Assembly: GCA_934097085.1 (NCBI GenBank)
Contig: CAKONK010000015.1
Span: 1-32,570, forward strand
Source of the DNA: an uncultured Bacilli bacterium
Lineage (GTDB): Bacteria > Bacillota_I > Bacilli_A > RF39 > UBA660
Reading direction: 5' to 3'
DNA length: 32,570 bases
The translations under genes and the position numbers were made by a program. This document shows positions 1-7,308 of the stretch, piece by piece. Numbering within the stretch: the stretch's first letter is position 1; every line of letters starts with the position of its first letter. Under the pieces are notes generated by a model. The model saw nothing but the letters and a program-made list of their open reading frames with translations. It made no database searches and was not told the origin of the DNA.

Positions 1-54
1 CAACTTTATCTTGATGAAGATGGAATGGTAAAACAGAAGAAGAAAAAGTTATAA
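1..54 (+). CDS. C-terminal end of an unidentified protein (partial)
   Basis: Frame 1 is open from the window edge and ends with TAA at 52-54, giving a lysine-rich tail (QLYLDEDGMVKQ then four lysines and Leu). There is too little to name a family. It lies on the same strand as the acetyltransferase genes that follow and just upstream of the first SEC-C tail fragment. Confidence 0.4.
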   Translation, partial: QLYLDEDGMVKQKKKKL

Positions 55-171
55 AAATTGCAATACAAAAAATATTCAAAAAATACTAATTTTTGAATTT
101 TAGATACTTTTTTAGATACCTTTTGCTAGGTTTCCCGAGTGCTCTCGGAAGCTCCCAAGTGCATTCAATAG

Positions 172-261
172 CCAAAAAAAGCTCTGGGAAGCTACCAAAA
201 CACCTACTATAAAAATCCTTGCGGAAGTGGTAAAAAATATAAGAATTGTTGTGGTAAATAA
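172..261 (+). pseudogene. Orphan SEC-C motif tail, copy 1
   Basis: An open stretch after a stop at 169-171 encodes a short peptide ending NPCGSGKKYKNCCGK and TAA at 259-261. This is the last part of the SEC-C zinc-binding motif, normally found at the C-terminus of SecA and many other proteins. There is no start codon and no upstream protein body, so it is a gene remnant. The same tail recurs at 1106-1150 and 2435-2479. The stop runs directly into a terminator hairpin that is also shared with copy 2. Confidence 0.6.
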
Positions 262-300
262 CTCGTAAAGTCCCATAAATAAAGGGAAAACACGAGTTTT
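217..300 (+). repeat. Direct repeat, copy 1 (SEC-C tail plus terminator)
   Basis: Matches 1106-1190. The coding part differs mostly at third codon positions. The part from the last codons through the hairpin (about 249-300) is almost identical, with two one-base indels. It sits between the upstream cargo and the promoter of the acetyltransferase at 420. Confidence 0.75.
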
Positions 301-306
301 TTTTTG
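260..306 (+). terminator. Rho-independent terminator after SEC-C copy 1
   Basis: AACTCGT pairs with ACGAGTT; an inner TCCC/GGGA pair extends the hairpin, which is followed by a run of about nine T. Confidence 0.75.
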
Positions 307-391
307 CTAAAAAATTACGAGTTTGTATGCTCTGAACCACTTTAGATACCTTTTAGATACCTTTTCCGGTATTTTTAAAAGATAATAAATA

Positions 392-400
392 TGGTATAAT
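392..400 (+). promoter_or_regulatory. Extended -10 promoter for the acetyltransferase at 420
   Basis: TGGTATAAT is a perfect extended -10. No clear -35 is seen at the usual distance. An AGGAG ribosome site follows at 407-411. The same ATGGTATAAT string precedes the acetyltransferase at 1325, and a relative (ATGGTATACT) precedes the broken one at 7309. Confidence 0.65.
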
Positions 401-419
401 TAATGCAGGAGTTGATATT

Positions 420-1034
420 ATGGAAAGCTTCTTTTTAGAAAGACCATCAATTGAAAGAAAAAATGAAATAATTGAGTATATTAATGAATTTGTTGAATAT
501 AATTCTGATATTAACGGAACTGGTTCATTAGATAAAATATTAGAAGGCTATACTTTTGAACAAGCATTAGAAAGATGTTTGAATATGGAAAATAAAGACT
601 ATGCTGAAAAAGTTGGAAGATGCCAAGGAAAGACATTTTTACTTGTAAGAGAAAATGATAACAGAATAGTAGGGACTATTAATGTTAGATGGAATTTAAA
701 TGATGCTATGTTAAGATTTGGTGGACACATAGGTTACGGAATTAGACCTACAGAACGTAGAAAAGGATATAATAAAATAAATCTATATTTAGGCATGATG
801 GAAGCTAAGAAAGTTGGCTTAGAAAAAGTAATGTTAGATTGTGATGTTAATAATCTTGGATCAGATAGAACACTAAAAGCCTTAGGTGGAAAACTTGAAA
901 GAACTGAAATAGATCCATCAGACGGAGTATTAACAAATGTATATTGGTTTGATGTTGATGATACATTGAATAATTACAAAGATATATATGAGCCTAATAT
1001 ATCAATTGATGAAACTAAAACAAAACAAATTTAA
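420..1034 (+). CDS. GNAT family N-acetyltransferase
   Basis: A 204-residue protein with a GNAT acetyl-CoA binding signature near the middle (GYGIRPTERRKGYN, the R-x-x-G-x-G/A-like loop) and a following helix (KINLYLGMMEAKKVG), then a strand with LDCDVNN. The layout resembles the COG3981-type predicted acetyltransferases of Bacillota. The family transfers an acetyl group from acetyl-CoA to a small molecule or protein amine; the substrate is not evident. ATG 420 has an AGGAG site eight bases upstream and its own extended -10 promoter. It lies between SEC-C tail copies 1 and 2 and is the cargo of that interval. Confidence 0.85.
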   Translation: MESFFLERPSIERKNEIIEYINEFVEYNSDINGTGSLDKILEGYTFEQALERCLNMENKDYAEKVGRCQGKTFLLVRENDNRIVGTINVRWNLNDAMLRFGGHIGYGIRPTERRKGYNKINLYLGMMEAKKVGLEKVMLDCDVNNLGSDRTLKALGGKLERTEIDPSDGVLTNVYWFDVDDTLNNYKDIYEPNISIDETKTKQI

Positions 1035-1093
1035 TAAAAAAATAACTTTGCTAAAAAAATGCTATAAAATGCTATGGAAAGCTCTCAAAAACC

Positions 1094-1150
1094 TAAAATT
1101 ACAAGCCATGTGGCAGTGGTAAGAAGTACAAGCAATGTTGTGGTAAATAA
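1094..1150 (+). pseudogene. Orphan SEC-C motif tail, copy 2
   Basis: After an in-frame TAA at 1094-1096 the frame reads NYKPCGSGKKYKQCCGK and stops at 1148-1150. There is no start codon. Compared with copy 1 the peptide is almost unchanged, while most differing bases fall at synonymous third positions. That pattern implies both copies once evolved as parts of translated proteins. Another frame (1074-1274) has an ATG and is longer, but it does not encode the motif. Confidence 0.6.
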
Positions 1151-1190
1151 GCTCGTAAAGTCCCATAAATCAAAGGGAAAACACGAGTTT
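1106..1190 (+). repeat. Direct repeat, copy 2 (SEC-C tail plus terminator)
   Basis: Second copy of the block at 217-300. The two copies are about 890 bases apart and bracket the acetyltransferase at 420-1034. Confidence 0.75.
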
Positions 1191-1198
1191 TTCTTTTT
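1152..1198 (+). terminator. Rho-independent terminator after SEC-C copy 2
   Basis: CTCGT at 1152-1156 pairs with ACGAG at 1183-1187, with an inner TCCC/GGGA pair and a T-rich tail. It is nearly the same hairpin as at 260-306. Confidence 0.75.
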
Positions 1199-1291
1199 AT
1201 CAAAAAATTGCTCAAAATATGGGCTGGAGCCACTTTGGAGCCATTTTGATTTAAATATTGGACTATACAAGTAAAATTTATTATGGTTTCA

Positions 1292-1300
1292 TGGTATAAT
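1292..1300 (+). promoter_or_regulatory. Extended -10 promoter for the acetyltransferase at 1325
   Basis: TGGTATAAT. A start of transcription near 1307 would leave no room for a ribosome site before the TTG at 1313, which favours the TTG at 1325 with GGTGAT at 1315-1320. Confidence 0.6.
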
Positions 1301-1324
1301 TATGTATGAAAGTTGGTGATTAAA

Positions 1325-1801
1325 TTGAATTATGAAATAATTGATGTAAAACAAGATGAAAAAGAAAAGTTATATAAATTATTACAGTATGCTTTATATG
1401 ATGGTTCGCAATACATTGATAATGACATAAATGAAGATTGTATATTTGAATATAGATGGTTTGATAATTATTTTACCGATAATGATCGAAATTCATATTT
1501 TATTAAAAGTGGAAAAGCATATGTAGGAATGGTTATGGTAAATGAAAATTTAAAATTTAATAAAACTGGCAAGTGTATTGCCGAATTCTTAATAATGCCA
1601 AGATTTAGGAGAAATCATATTGGGAAAAGAGTTGCTTACGAAATATTTGAAAAATTTAGAGGTGATTGGGAGGTCCAACCAATGGAAAACAATCCTATTG
1701 CATATTCATTTTGGAAAAATATAATATCAGAATATACTAATGGAAATTATATAACTAAAAATGATGGAATAGAGGATGTATTCATTTTTAACAATAAATA
1801 G
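1325..1801 (+). CDS. GNAT family N-acetyltransferase (COG5628-like)
   Basis: About 158 residues. A GNAT fold is supported by the strand IAEFLIMPRFRR followed by the acetyl-CoA loop RRNHIGKRVAYEIFEKF, and by the late segment NNPIAYSFWKNII typical of this fold. The substrate is unknown. The start is uncertain: TTG 1313, GTG 1316 and TTG 1325 share the frame. I choose 1325 because of GGTGAT just upstream and the position of the extended -10. The next acetyltransferase starts 12 bases after the stop, so the two are probably co-transcribed. Confidence 0.8.
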   Translation: MNYEIIDVKQDEKEKLYKLLQYALYDGSQYIDNDINEDCIFEYRWFDNYFTDNDRNSYFIKSGKAYVGMVMVNENLKFNKTGKCIAEFLIMPRFRRNHIGKRVAYEIFEKFRGDWEVQPMENNPIAYSFWKNIISEYTNGNYITKNDGIEDVFIFNNK

Positions 1802-1813
1802 AGGTGGCTAATT

Positions 1814-2296
1814 ATGAAAATAATAGAATATGAAGAAAAATATCTTGAAGACGTGAGAAGTTTATTAACAGAACTTGAAGAATATATTGTATCTATTGAT
1901 AAAGATGAGTTAGATCATGTTCATCCTGAATATCATGAGAAGATGGCATTAGTCGATTTGGGTGAAGTAGATAAGAATAATGGTAAATGCTATTTAGCAA
2001 TTGAAAATGACAAAGCAATTGGACTTATTATGGGTACGATTCCTCCATATGAAGAATATGATTATTTAGATTATAAATGCCCTAAAAGAGGGATAATTGC
2101 CGAATTAATAGTTACATCTAAAATAAGAAGTAAAGGTGTTGGGCAAGCTTTAATGGATAAGTTGGAAGAATATTTTAAGTTTAATAATTGTGAATATGTT
2201 TTAGTTGATGTTTTTGCTTATAATGAAAATGCTATTAATTTTTATAATAAAAAAGGATATCATCCTAGAATGTATACCGATATCAAAAAACTGTAA
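1814..2296 (+). CDS. GNAT family N-acetyltransferase
   Basis: A 160-residue GNAT protein with a clear acetyl-CoA motif: IAELIVTSKIRSKGVGQALMDKLEEYF, in which R-S-K-G-V-G-Q is the Q/R-x-x-G-x-G/A pyrophosphate loop, and the later ENAINFYNKKGYHPR helix and strand. It resembles the general AAC(6')/RimI-type single-domain enzymes; the substrate cannot be read from sequence. ATG 1814 has AGGTGG upstream. It is 12 bases behind the preceding acetyltransferase, and SEC-C tail copy 3 follows it. Confidence 0.85.
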   Translation: MKIIEYEEKYLEDVRSLLTELEEYIVSIDKDELDHVHPEYHEKMALVDLGEVDKNNGKCYLAIENDKAIGLIMGTIPPYEEYDYLDYKCPKRGIIAELIVTSKIRSKGVGQALMDKLEEYFKFNNCEYVLVDVFAYNENAINFYNKKGYHPRMYTDIKKL

Positions 2297-2380
2297 TAAA
2301 AAATATTTTTTTTAGATAAGTTATTAGATAAGTTGTTGAATAAAAACTTGCAATATTTCAATAAAAAAATATAGATTTAA

Positions 2381-2479
2381 AATAAAAAACACCAATTAAA
2401 AAGTAAAAAACTACAAGGTTGTTTTAATATCTTACCATGTGGCTCAGGACGCAAGTATAAACAATGTTGTGGTAAATAG
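2381..2479 (+). pseudogene. Orphan SEC-C motif tail, copy 3
   Basis: After a stop at 2378-2380 the frame runs to TAG at 2477-2479 and ends LPCGSGRKYKQCCGK. There is no start codon and no recognisable upstream domain. Relative to copy 2 the serine codon has switched between TCA and AGT while the residue is kept, again a sign of past protein-level selection. The downstream sequence differs from copies 1 and 2 and carries an unrelated terminator. The rest of 2297-2604 holds only AT-rich DNA, a small CCTAT/ATAGG hairpin near 2516-2537 and that terminator. Confidence 0.6.
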
Positions 2480-2545
2480 CATAAAATTACTATTATTTAC
2501 TACCTAAAATATTTTCCTATAATCTATTAAAATAGGAATTAAACT

Positions 2546-2582
2546 AAAGAGTCATCATAAAACTAAATGATGAATCTTTTTT
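2546..2582 (+). terminator. Rho-independent terminator
   Basis: AAAGA-g-TCATCAT pairs with ATGATGA-a-TCTTT around an eight-base loop, followed by six T. It closes the acetyltransferase and SEC-C interval before the RhuM pseudogene. Confidence 0.75.
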
Positions 2583-2604
2583 ATAAAAAAACAGGAGGTT
2601 TTTA

Positions 2605-3607
2605 ATGGAAGAAAAAATAATATAGTAATATATCAGTTAGAAGATGTCAAAACAAAAATAGACGTAAAACTTGAAGATGAAACAGTGTGGTTTTCACAAC
2701 AACAAATGACAGAATTGTTTTCAACATCTAGAACAAATATTATTGAACAAATAAATAATATTTATGCTGAAGAAGAATTAGATAAGAATTCAACATATCA
2801 AAATTTCCGACAAGTTCGAACTGAAGGTAATAGAACAATAAATAGAGAGATTCCATATTACAATTTAGATATGATTATTTCTTTAGGATATAGAATTAAA
2901 TCCAAAATTGCAACAAATTTTAGAAAGTGGGCAACCGAAAGATTAAAGGAATACATGATTAAAGGTTTTACTATGGATGATGAAATACTTAAAGGTAATG
3001 GAGGAGGAAATTATTGGAAAGAATTACTTGCTAGAATTAAAGATATTAGATCATCAGAAAAAGTATTATATAGACAAGTGTTAGATTTGTATGCAACTGC
3101 TGTAGATTATAATCCCAAAGACAATAAATCTCTTGAATTTTTTAAAATCGTGAAAATAAACTTCACTTTGCAGCCCACGGACATACAGCATCAGAGGTAA
3201 TATATGAAAGAGCAGATTCTGATAAACCCTTTATGGGATTTATTAGATTTAAAGGCGATTTGCCTATAATGAGTGATGTTATAATTGCAAAAAATTATTT
3301 AACTGAAGAAGAACTGAAAATTTTAAATAATTTGGTTTCTGGATATTTTGATTTTACTGAAATACAAGCAATAAGATATAATCCAATGTATATGGATAAT
3401 TATATTAAACAATTAGATACAATTCTTTTTAGTACTGGCGAAAAAATACTTATTGTCGCTGGTACAGTTAGCCATAATAAAGCAATTGAAAAAGCAAAAA
3501 CTGAATATAGGAAATACCAAGTAAAAACAATAAGTCCGGTTGAAAAAGAGTATTTAGAAACTTTAAAAAAAATAAGTAATAAAATTGATGAAAATAAAAA
3601 TAATTAA
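2605..3607 (+). pseudogene. RhuM-family protein, broken by two frameshifts
   Basis: Three consecutive frames join into one RhuM-like protein of about 334 codons, the normal family length. ATG 2605 follows a perfect AGGAGG (2593-2598), but the frame hits TAG at 2623. Continuity returns in another frame (NIVIYQLEDVKTKIDVKLEDETVWFSQ at the protein level), so one base is missing in the A-rich run near 2611-2620. A second missing base near 3153 separates ...NKSLEFFKIV from KLHFAAHGHTASEVIYERAD, which runs on to 3607. RhuM proteins occur on phages, islands and next to restriction loci; their role is poorly known. Conserved stretches include WFSQQQMTELF, FRKWATERLKEY and DIRSSEK. Either a decayed gene or one with assembly errors. 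Confidence 0.85.
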
Positions 3608-3949
3608 TAGCGTGTATCATATAGGTATACTTTTTTTGAATGTAAGTAATAGAATTGTATCAAAAATTTTTAATTCCATTTTTGGTAAAATTCTTTTAAT
3701 AATTGCCAACAAAGGTTTTGTTTTGATATTTTTAATTTTGATTTTTTATGATATAATTAATTATGGTAGAATATAGGAAAACACTATATAATATTATCCT
3801 AGAAAAAATGGAGGTGCAAAATGCGATTTTTTGAGTCAAAACAAACGAGCCTTTAACAAGGAATATTACTTGATTTATATAAATGTTCTGCTATTGTTAA
3901 TATGTAGAAAAATAACTAAAATAATACAAATTTAAAGGAGAAAAAAATT
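3608..3949. other. Gene-poor spacer before lemA
   Basis: An extended -10 (TGATATAAT, 3749-3757) lies in the middle. A GGAGGTG ribosome site at 3810-3816 precedes an 11-codon reading frame (ATG 3821, stop 3854-3856, peptide MRFFESKQTSL). Beyond it a shifted frame stays open with a plausible hydrophobic stretch (NKEYYLIYINVLLLLIC), so a small gene may have been broken here. Nothing else is recognised. Confidence 0.35.
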
Positions 3950-4498
3950 ATGTGGATTTATATTCTAATTGCAATTATAGTTATAATTGCTATTTATGTT
4001 TTTGCTTTATACAATAGTTTTATAAAGTTAGATAATAAAGTCAAAGAAGCATTTGCTACTATGGATGTATATTTAAAAAAAAGATGGGACTTAATTCCTA
4101 ATATACTTGAAACAGTTACAGGATATGTTAAACACGAAAAGGATACTTTAAAAGATGTTGTCAACTTACATAATAATGATTATGACAGTATGTCAGATGA
4201 TAATAAGATTAAAACTAATGAAAAATTATCTGAAGAGATTAATAAAATTATGGTCTTGGCAGAATCCTATCCAAGTTTAAAAGCAAATGAAAATTTTAAA
4301 GAATTAAGTAAACAATTAGTCGAAATCGAAGATGATATTGCTAATTCTAGAAAGTATTACAATGCTGTAGTTAGAATGTTCAACAATAAAGTCGAAATGT
4401 TCCCTAATAATATTTTTGCTAATGTTTTTGAATATAAGTCAAAGGCAATGTTTGAAGCAAAAGAAAATGAAAGAGAATGTTTTACAGTAAAATTATAA
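3950..4498 (+). CDS. lemA: LemA family protein
   Basis: A 182-residue LemA-type protein. Residues about 3-22 form one N-terminal membrane helix with almost no extracellular part, followed by a long helical cytoplasmic domain. Family hallmarks are NSFIKLDNKVKEAFATMDVYLKKRWDLIPNIL, the late LSKQLVEIEDDIANSRKYYNAVVRMFNN and the F-P-N-N-I-F-A motif. Molecular function is not settled; LemA is often encoded next to DUF2207 or TPM-domain membrane proteins, as here. ATG 3950 has AAGGAG nine bases upstream. The partner gene starts 14 bases after the stop, so they form a two-gene operon. Confidence 0.93.
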   Translation: MWIYILIAIIVIIAIYVFALYNSFIKLDNKVKEAFATMDVYLKKRWDLIPNILETVTGYVKHEKDTLKDVVNLHNNDYDSMSDDNKIKTNEKLSEEINKIMVLAESYPSLKANENFKELSKQLVEIEDDIANSRKYYNAVVRMFNNKVEMFPNNIFANVFEYKSKAMFEAKENERECFTVKL

Positions 4499-4512
4499 TG
4501 GAGGAATAAGAA

Positions 4513-6876
4513 GTGCAAAAAATATTGATAAAAAATTTTTTAATAATTCTATTAATTATTTCAATTATATTTCTTCCAAACAAGGTGAATGCTTTATCTA
4601 CGCAGTATAAAAATATTAATGAAGAAATAATATCACTAAATGATAATAATAGTAGTTTTCAATTTACAAAAGTAACATTCACAAATTGGTCAAATTCAGA
4701 TTATCCCACTTTTGGACTTTCAGGAATAGTTTATAATGGCAATAATTATGATGTTTCATTTCTTGCTACTGCAACATATTATGATTCAAATTATAATATA
4801 ATTGCAACAACTTATGATAATCAGTTTGTACCAGCTGGAGAATATAATTCATATAGTCAAATGTCCAATTTAAGTGAGATAAAAAGTGGGTATACAGCAA
4901 ATAATATTGTTTATTATAAATTGGATGTTGAAATTAATAAAAAAGGGCCAATAAATAGTAATAGTAATAATACTATTCCAAGCAAAAATAATAATTATAA
5001 ATCTTATGCATATGTAATTGATAAATATAATGTAGATATTGTTGTAAATGAAAATAACACCTTTGATATTACGGAAACTATTACTGCTTATTTTAATGTT
5101 TCAAAACATGGAATATTTAGAACAATTCCTCTCAAAAATAATATTACTAGATTAGATGGTACTACATCAAAAAATAGAGTAAAAATATCTAATTTAAGTG
5201 TTGATAATGAGTATACAACTTCAAAAGAAAATGGAAATTATAAAATAAAAATAGGTTCTGATAATAAAACATTTACTGGTGAACAAACTTATGTTATTAA
5301 GTATAAGTATAATATTGGTAAAGATCCATTGAAAGATAAAGATGAACTATACTTCAATATAATTGGAAAGGATTGGGATACTGTAATTGGAAATGTATCA
5401 TTTAGTATTACGATGCCAAAAGAATTTGATGAAAAGTTACTTGGTTTTTCAGCCGGTACTCAAGGTTCAACAAACAATAGTAATGTAGAGTATACTGTTA
5501 ATGGAAATCAAATATCAGGAAAATATAATGGAATTCTAGAAGCCGGTGAAGCGTTAACAGTAAGAGCGGATTTACCAGAGGGGTATTTTGTCGGTGGAGG
5601 GTTCAATATAAGTTTTATGAATTATATAATGCTTTTAATACCTCTGTTATTTTTAGGGATATCAATATTCTTATGGTATAAATTTGGTCGTGATGAGCAA
5701 GTTATAGAAACAGTTGAATTTTATCCTCCAGAAAGTTTTAATAGTTTAGAAGTAGGATTTTTATATAAAGGAAAGGCTAATAATCAAGATGTTACTTCAT
5801 TACTTATTTATTTAGCAAATAAAGGTTATATTAAAATTTCTGAAACTGAAGAAAAGTCATTGTTTTCAAAAAACAAAGGTTTTAAAATAGTAAAGTTAAA
5901 AGAATATGATGGTAATAATATTAATGAACGTATATTTTTAAATGGACTGTTTACTAAACGAGCATCACTTACATCATTATTTAGCAAAACTGCAGAAGAC
6001 TTTAATGAAGCTAAAGAAGATTCTGCAAATAATATAAAAGAAGTAACTTCAACAGACTTATACGATAATTTTTATATCACTATGTATAAAATACTATCAA
6101 ACATTAATAATAAAGAAAATAGAAATAAAATATTTGAAAAATCAGCATTTGAAAAAACCATATTTATTGTCCTGATGATTATTGCAACTTATTGTTTAAT
6201 TACTTTACCACCAATTTTTACTTATGGAGATTCCTATGATTTATTTCCATCAATAGTGTTTCCAGGTTTAGGTCTTTGTATAATGTTTTTGTTTGTTTTT
6301 GCAGATGATAGTTCAAATTCTTCTCCATTAGTAGCAAAAATACTTGGTACAATTATTGGTGGAATATTTGGCGGTATACCTTGGGCATATTGGGTATTAC
6401 CTGCTTTATTACAAGATTTTACTTATTTATTTGGATATATAGTAGGTATAATTTGTATTTTTGGTATGGGAATATGTATAAAATATTTGCCAAAAAGAAC
6501 TCCTTATGGAAATGAAATATTGGGGAAAATAAGAGGTTTTAAAAATTTTCTTGAAACAGCAGAAAAAGATAAATTAGAGGCTATGGTTATGCAAGATCCT
6601 ACTTATTTTTATAATATTTTACCTTTTACCTATGTTTTAGGTGTATCTGATAAATGGATTAAAAAATTTGAGGCTATAACTTTGCAAGCCCCATCCTGGT
6701 ATGATAGCCCATCAGGATTTAGTGTAACAACATTTGAAACTTTTATGAATAATACGATGTCCTCTGCACAAAGTATAATGTCATCTAGTCCATCTAGTGA
6801 TTCAGGTAGTGGCAGTTCTTCTGGTGGTGGTTCATCAGGTGGAGGATCTGGTGGCGGTGGAGGAGGCTCATGGTAA
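4513..6876 (+). CDS. DUF2207 membrane protein with N-terminal FxLYD-like domain
   Basis: A 787-residue membrane protein. A signal peptide covers residues 1-28. Residues about 45-140 look like an extracytoplasmic FxLYD-type beta domain (FTNWSNSDYPTFGLSGIVYN..., FVPAGEYNSY). The DUF2207 extracytoplasmic domain follows from about 167 (YAYVIDKYNVDIVVNEN, KHGIFRTIPL). A transmembrane helix lies at about 370-390, then a cytoplasmic region, then several further helices between about 550 and 660. The C-terminus is a Gly/Ser-rich tail ending GGGGGGSW, usual for this family. The start is GTG 4513 behind GGAGG. It is paired with LemA. Function is unknown. The extra N-terminal domain is uncommon for the family as I know it. 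Confidence 0.88.
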   Translation: MQKILIKNFLIILLIISIIFLPNKVNALSTQYKNINEEIISLNDNNSSFQFTKVTFTNWSNSDYPTFGLSGIVYNGNNYDVSFLATATYYDSNYNIIATTYDNQFVPAGEYNSYSQMSNLSEIKSGYTANNIVYYKLDVEINKKGPINSNSNNTIPSKNNNYKSYAYVIDKYNVDIVVNENNTFDITETITAYFNVSKHGIFRTIPLKNNITRLDGTTSKNRVKISNLSVDNEYTTSKENGNYKIKIGSDNKTFTGEQTYVIKYKYNIGKDPLKDKDELYFNIIGKDWDTVIGNVSFSITMPKEFDEKLLGFSAGTQGSTNNSNVEYTVNGNQISGKYNGILEAGEALTVRADLPEGYFVGGGFNISFMNYIMLLIPLLFLGISIFLWYKFGRDEQVIETVEFYPPESFNSLEVGFLYKGKANNQDVTSLLIYLANKGYIKISETEEKSLFSKNKGFKIVKLKEYDGNNINERIFLNGLFTKRASLTSLFSKTAEDFNEAKEDSANNIKEVTSTDLYDNFYITMYKILSNINNKENRNKIFEKSAFEKTIFIVLMIIATYCLITLPPIFTYGDSYDLFPSIVFPGLGLCIMFLFVFADDSSNSSPLVAKILGTIIGGIFGGIPWAYWVLPALLQDFTYLFGYIVGIICIFGMGICIKYLPKRTPYGNEILGKIRGFKNFLETAEKDKLEAMVMQDPTYFYNILPFTYVLGVSDKWIKKFEAITLQAPSWYDSPSGFSVTTFETFMNNTMSSAQSIMSSSPSSDSGSGSSSGGGSSGGGSGGGGGGSW

Positions 6877-7308
6877 TATAAAGTTGAAAATAATTAATTT
6901 ATATTATAATTCTCAATCAAATGCCGAGATTTGAGTTAAAAGAAATTATATAACAACGAATTTCTTTGTTAAAATAAAGTTTTAAGTAATTAGGTAATGT
7001 ATTACTATATTAATAAATTGTGCTAGGGCAAACTTTAAGCAACGATATTACAATATTTTACAGGTTCTTTGTCAAATAGTGTTTTTATTTATCACCAACA
7101 CTATTTATAATACAACCCTTATAAATAACGGACTTGCGAGTTTTTACAACTTACAATTTTTAGACAATTTTATTCCAAAGAAGGCGCTTAGATAAGTTTT
7201 TTTGATGATTTGGAGGTTTTTTAGGGTTACTTAAGACAATCTTAAATACTAAAAAAATAGCCAAAAATATGGTATACTAATATTAGTGGTTTTGGTGGAG
7301 TTGTTAAG
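6877..7308. other. 432-base non-coding stretch
   Basis: No gene is seen. It contains a nine-base inverted repeat (AAAGAAATT 6939-6947 and AATTTCTTT 6959-6967), a ten-base perfect inverted repeat at 7074-7106 behind GGTTCTTTGTC, and near 7268 a promoter-like ATGGTATACT for the broken gene at 7309. It may hold the end of a lost mobile element. Confidence 0.4.
7074..7106. repeat. Perfect 10-bp inverted repeat
   Basis: AAATAGTGTT and AACACTATTT are separated by 13 bases. The sequence just before it, GGTTCTTTGTC (7063-7073), resembles the outer ends of ISL3-family elements as I recall them, but no partner end or transposase is present here. Confidence 0.5.

Noticed and set aside
86..340. An 84-codon minus-strand frame over SEC-C copy 1
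   Set aside because: It runs antisense through the repeat and the terminator hairpin and shows no protein family features.
1074..1274. A 66-codon open frame over SEC-C copy 2
   Set aside because: It has an ATG but reads the repeat in a frame that does not encode the SEC-C motif, has no ribosome site and runs through the terminator.
3585..3776. A 63-codon hydrophobic frame at the end of the RhuM pseudogene
   Set aside because: It starts inside the RhuM C-terminus without a ribosome site, and its composition is that of AT-rich non-coding DNA.
6921..6953. Mini reading frame starting ATGCCGAGATTTGAG, similar in look to the one at 3821
   Set aside because: It is only ten codons with no ribosome site; the resemblance is short and may be chance.
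7110..7140. A CCCTTATAAATA...GCGAGTTTTT stretch resembling the SEC-C terminator block
   Set aside because: The order and pairing do not match the repeat; only short AT-rich pieces agree.
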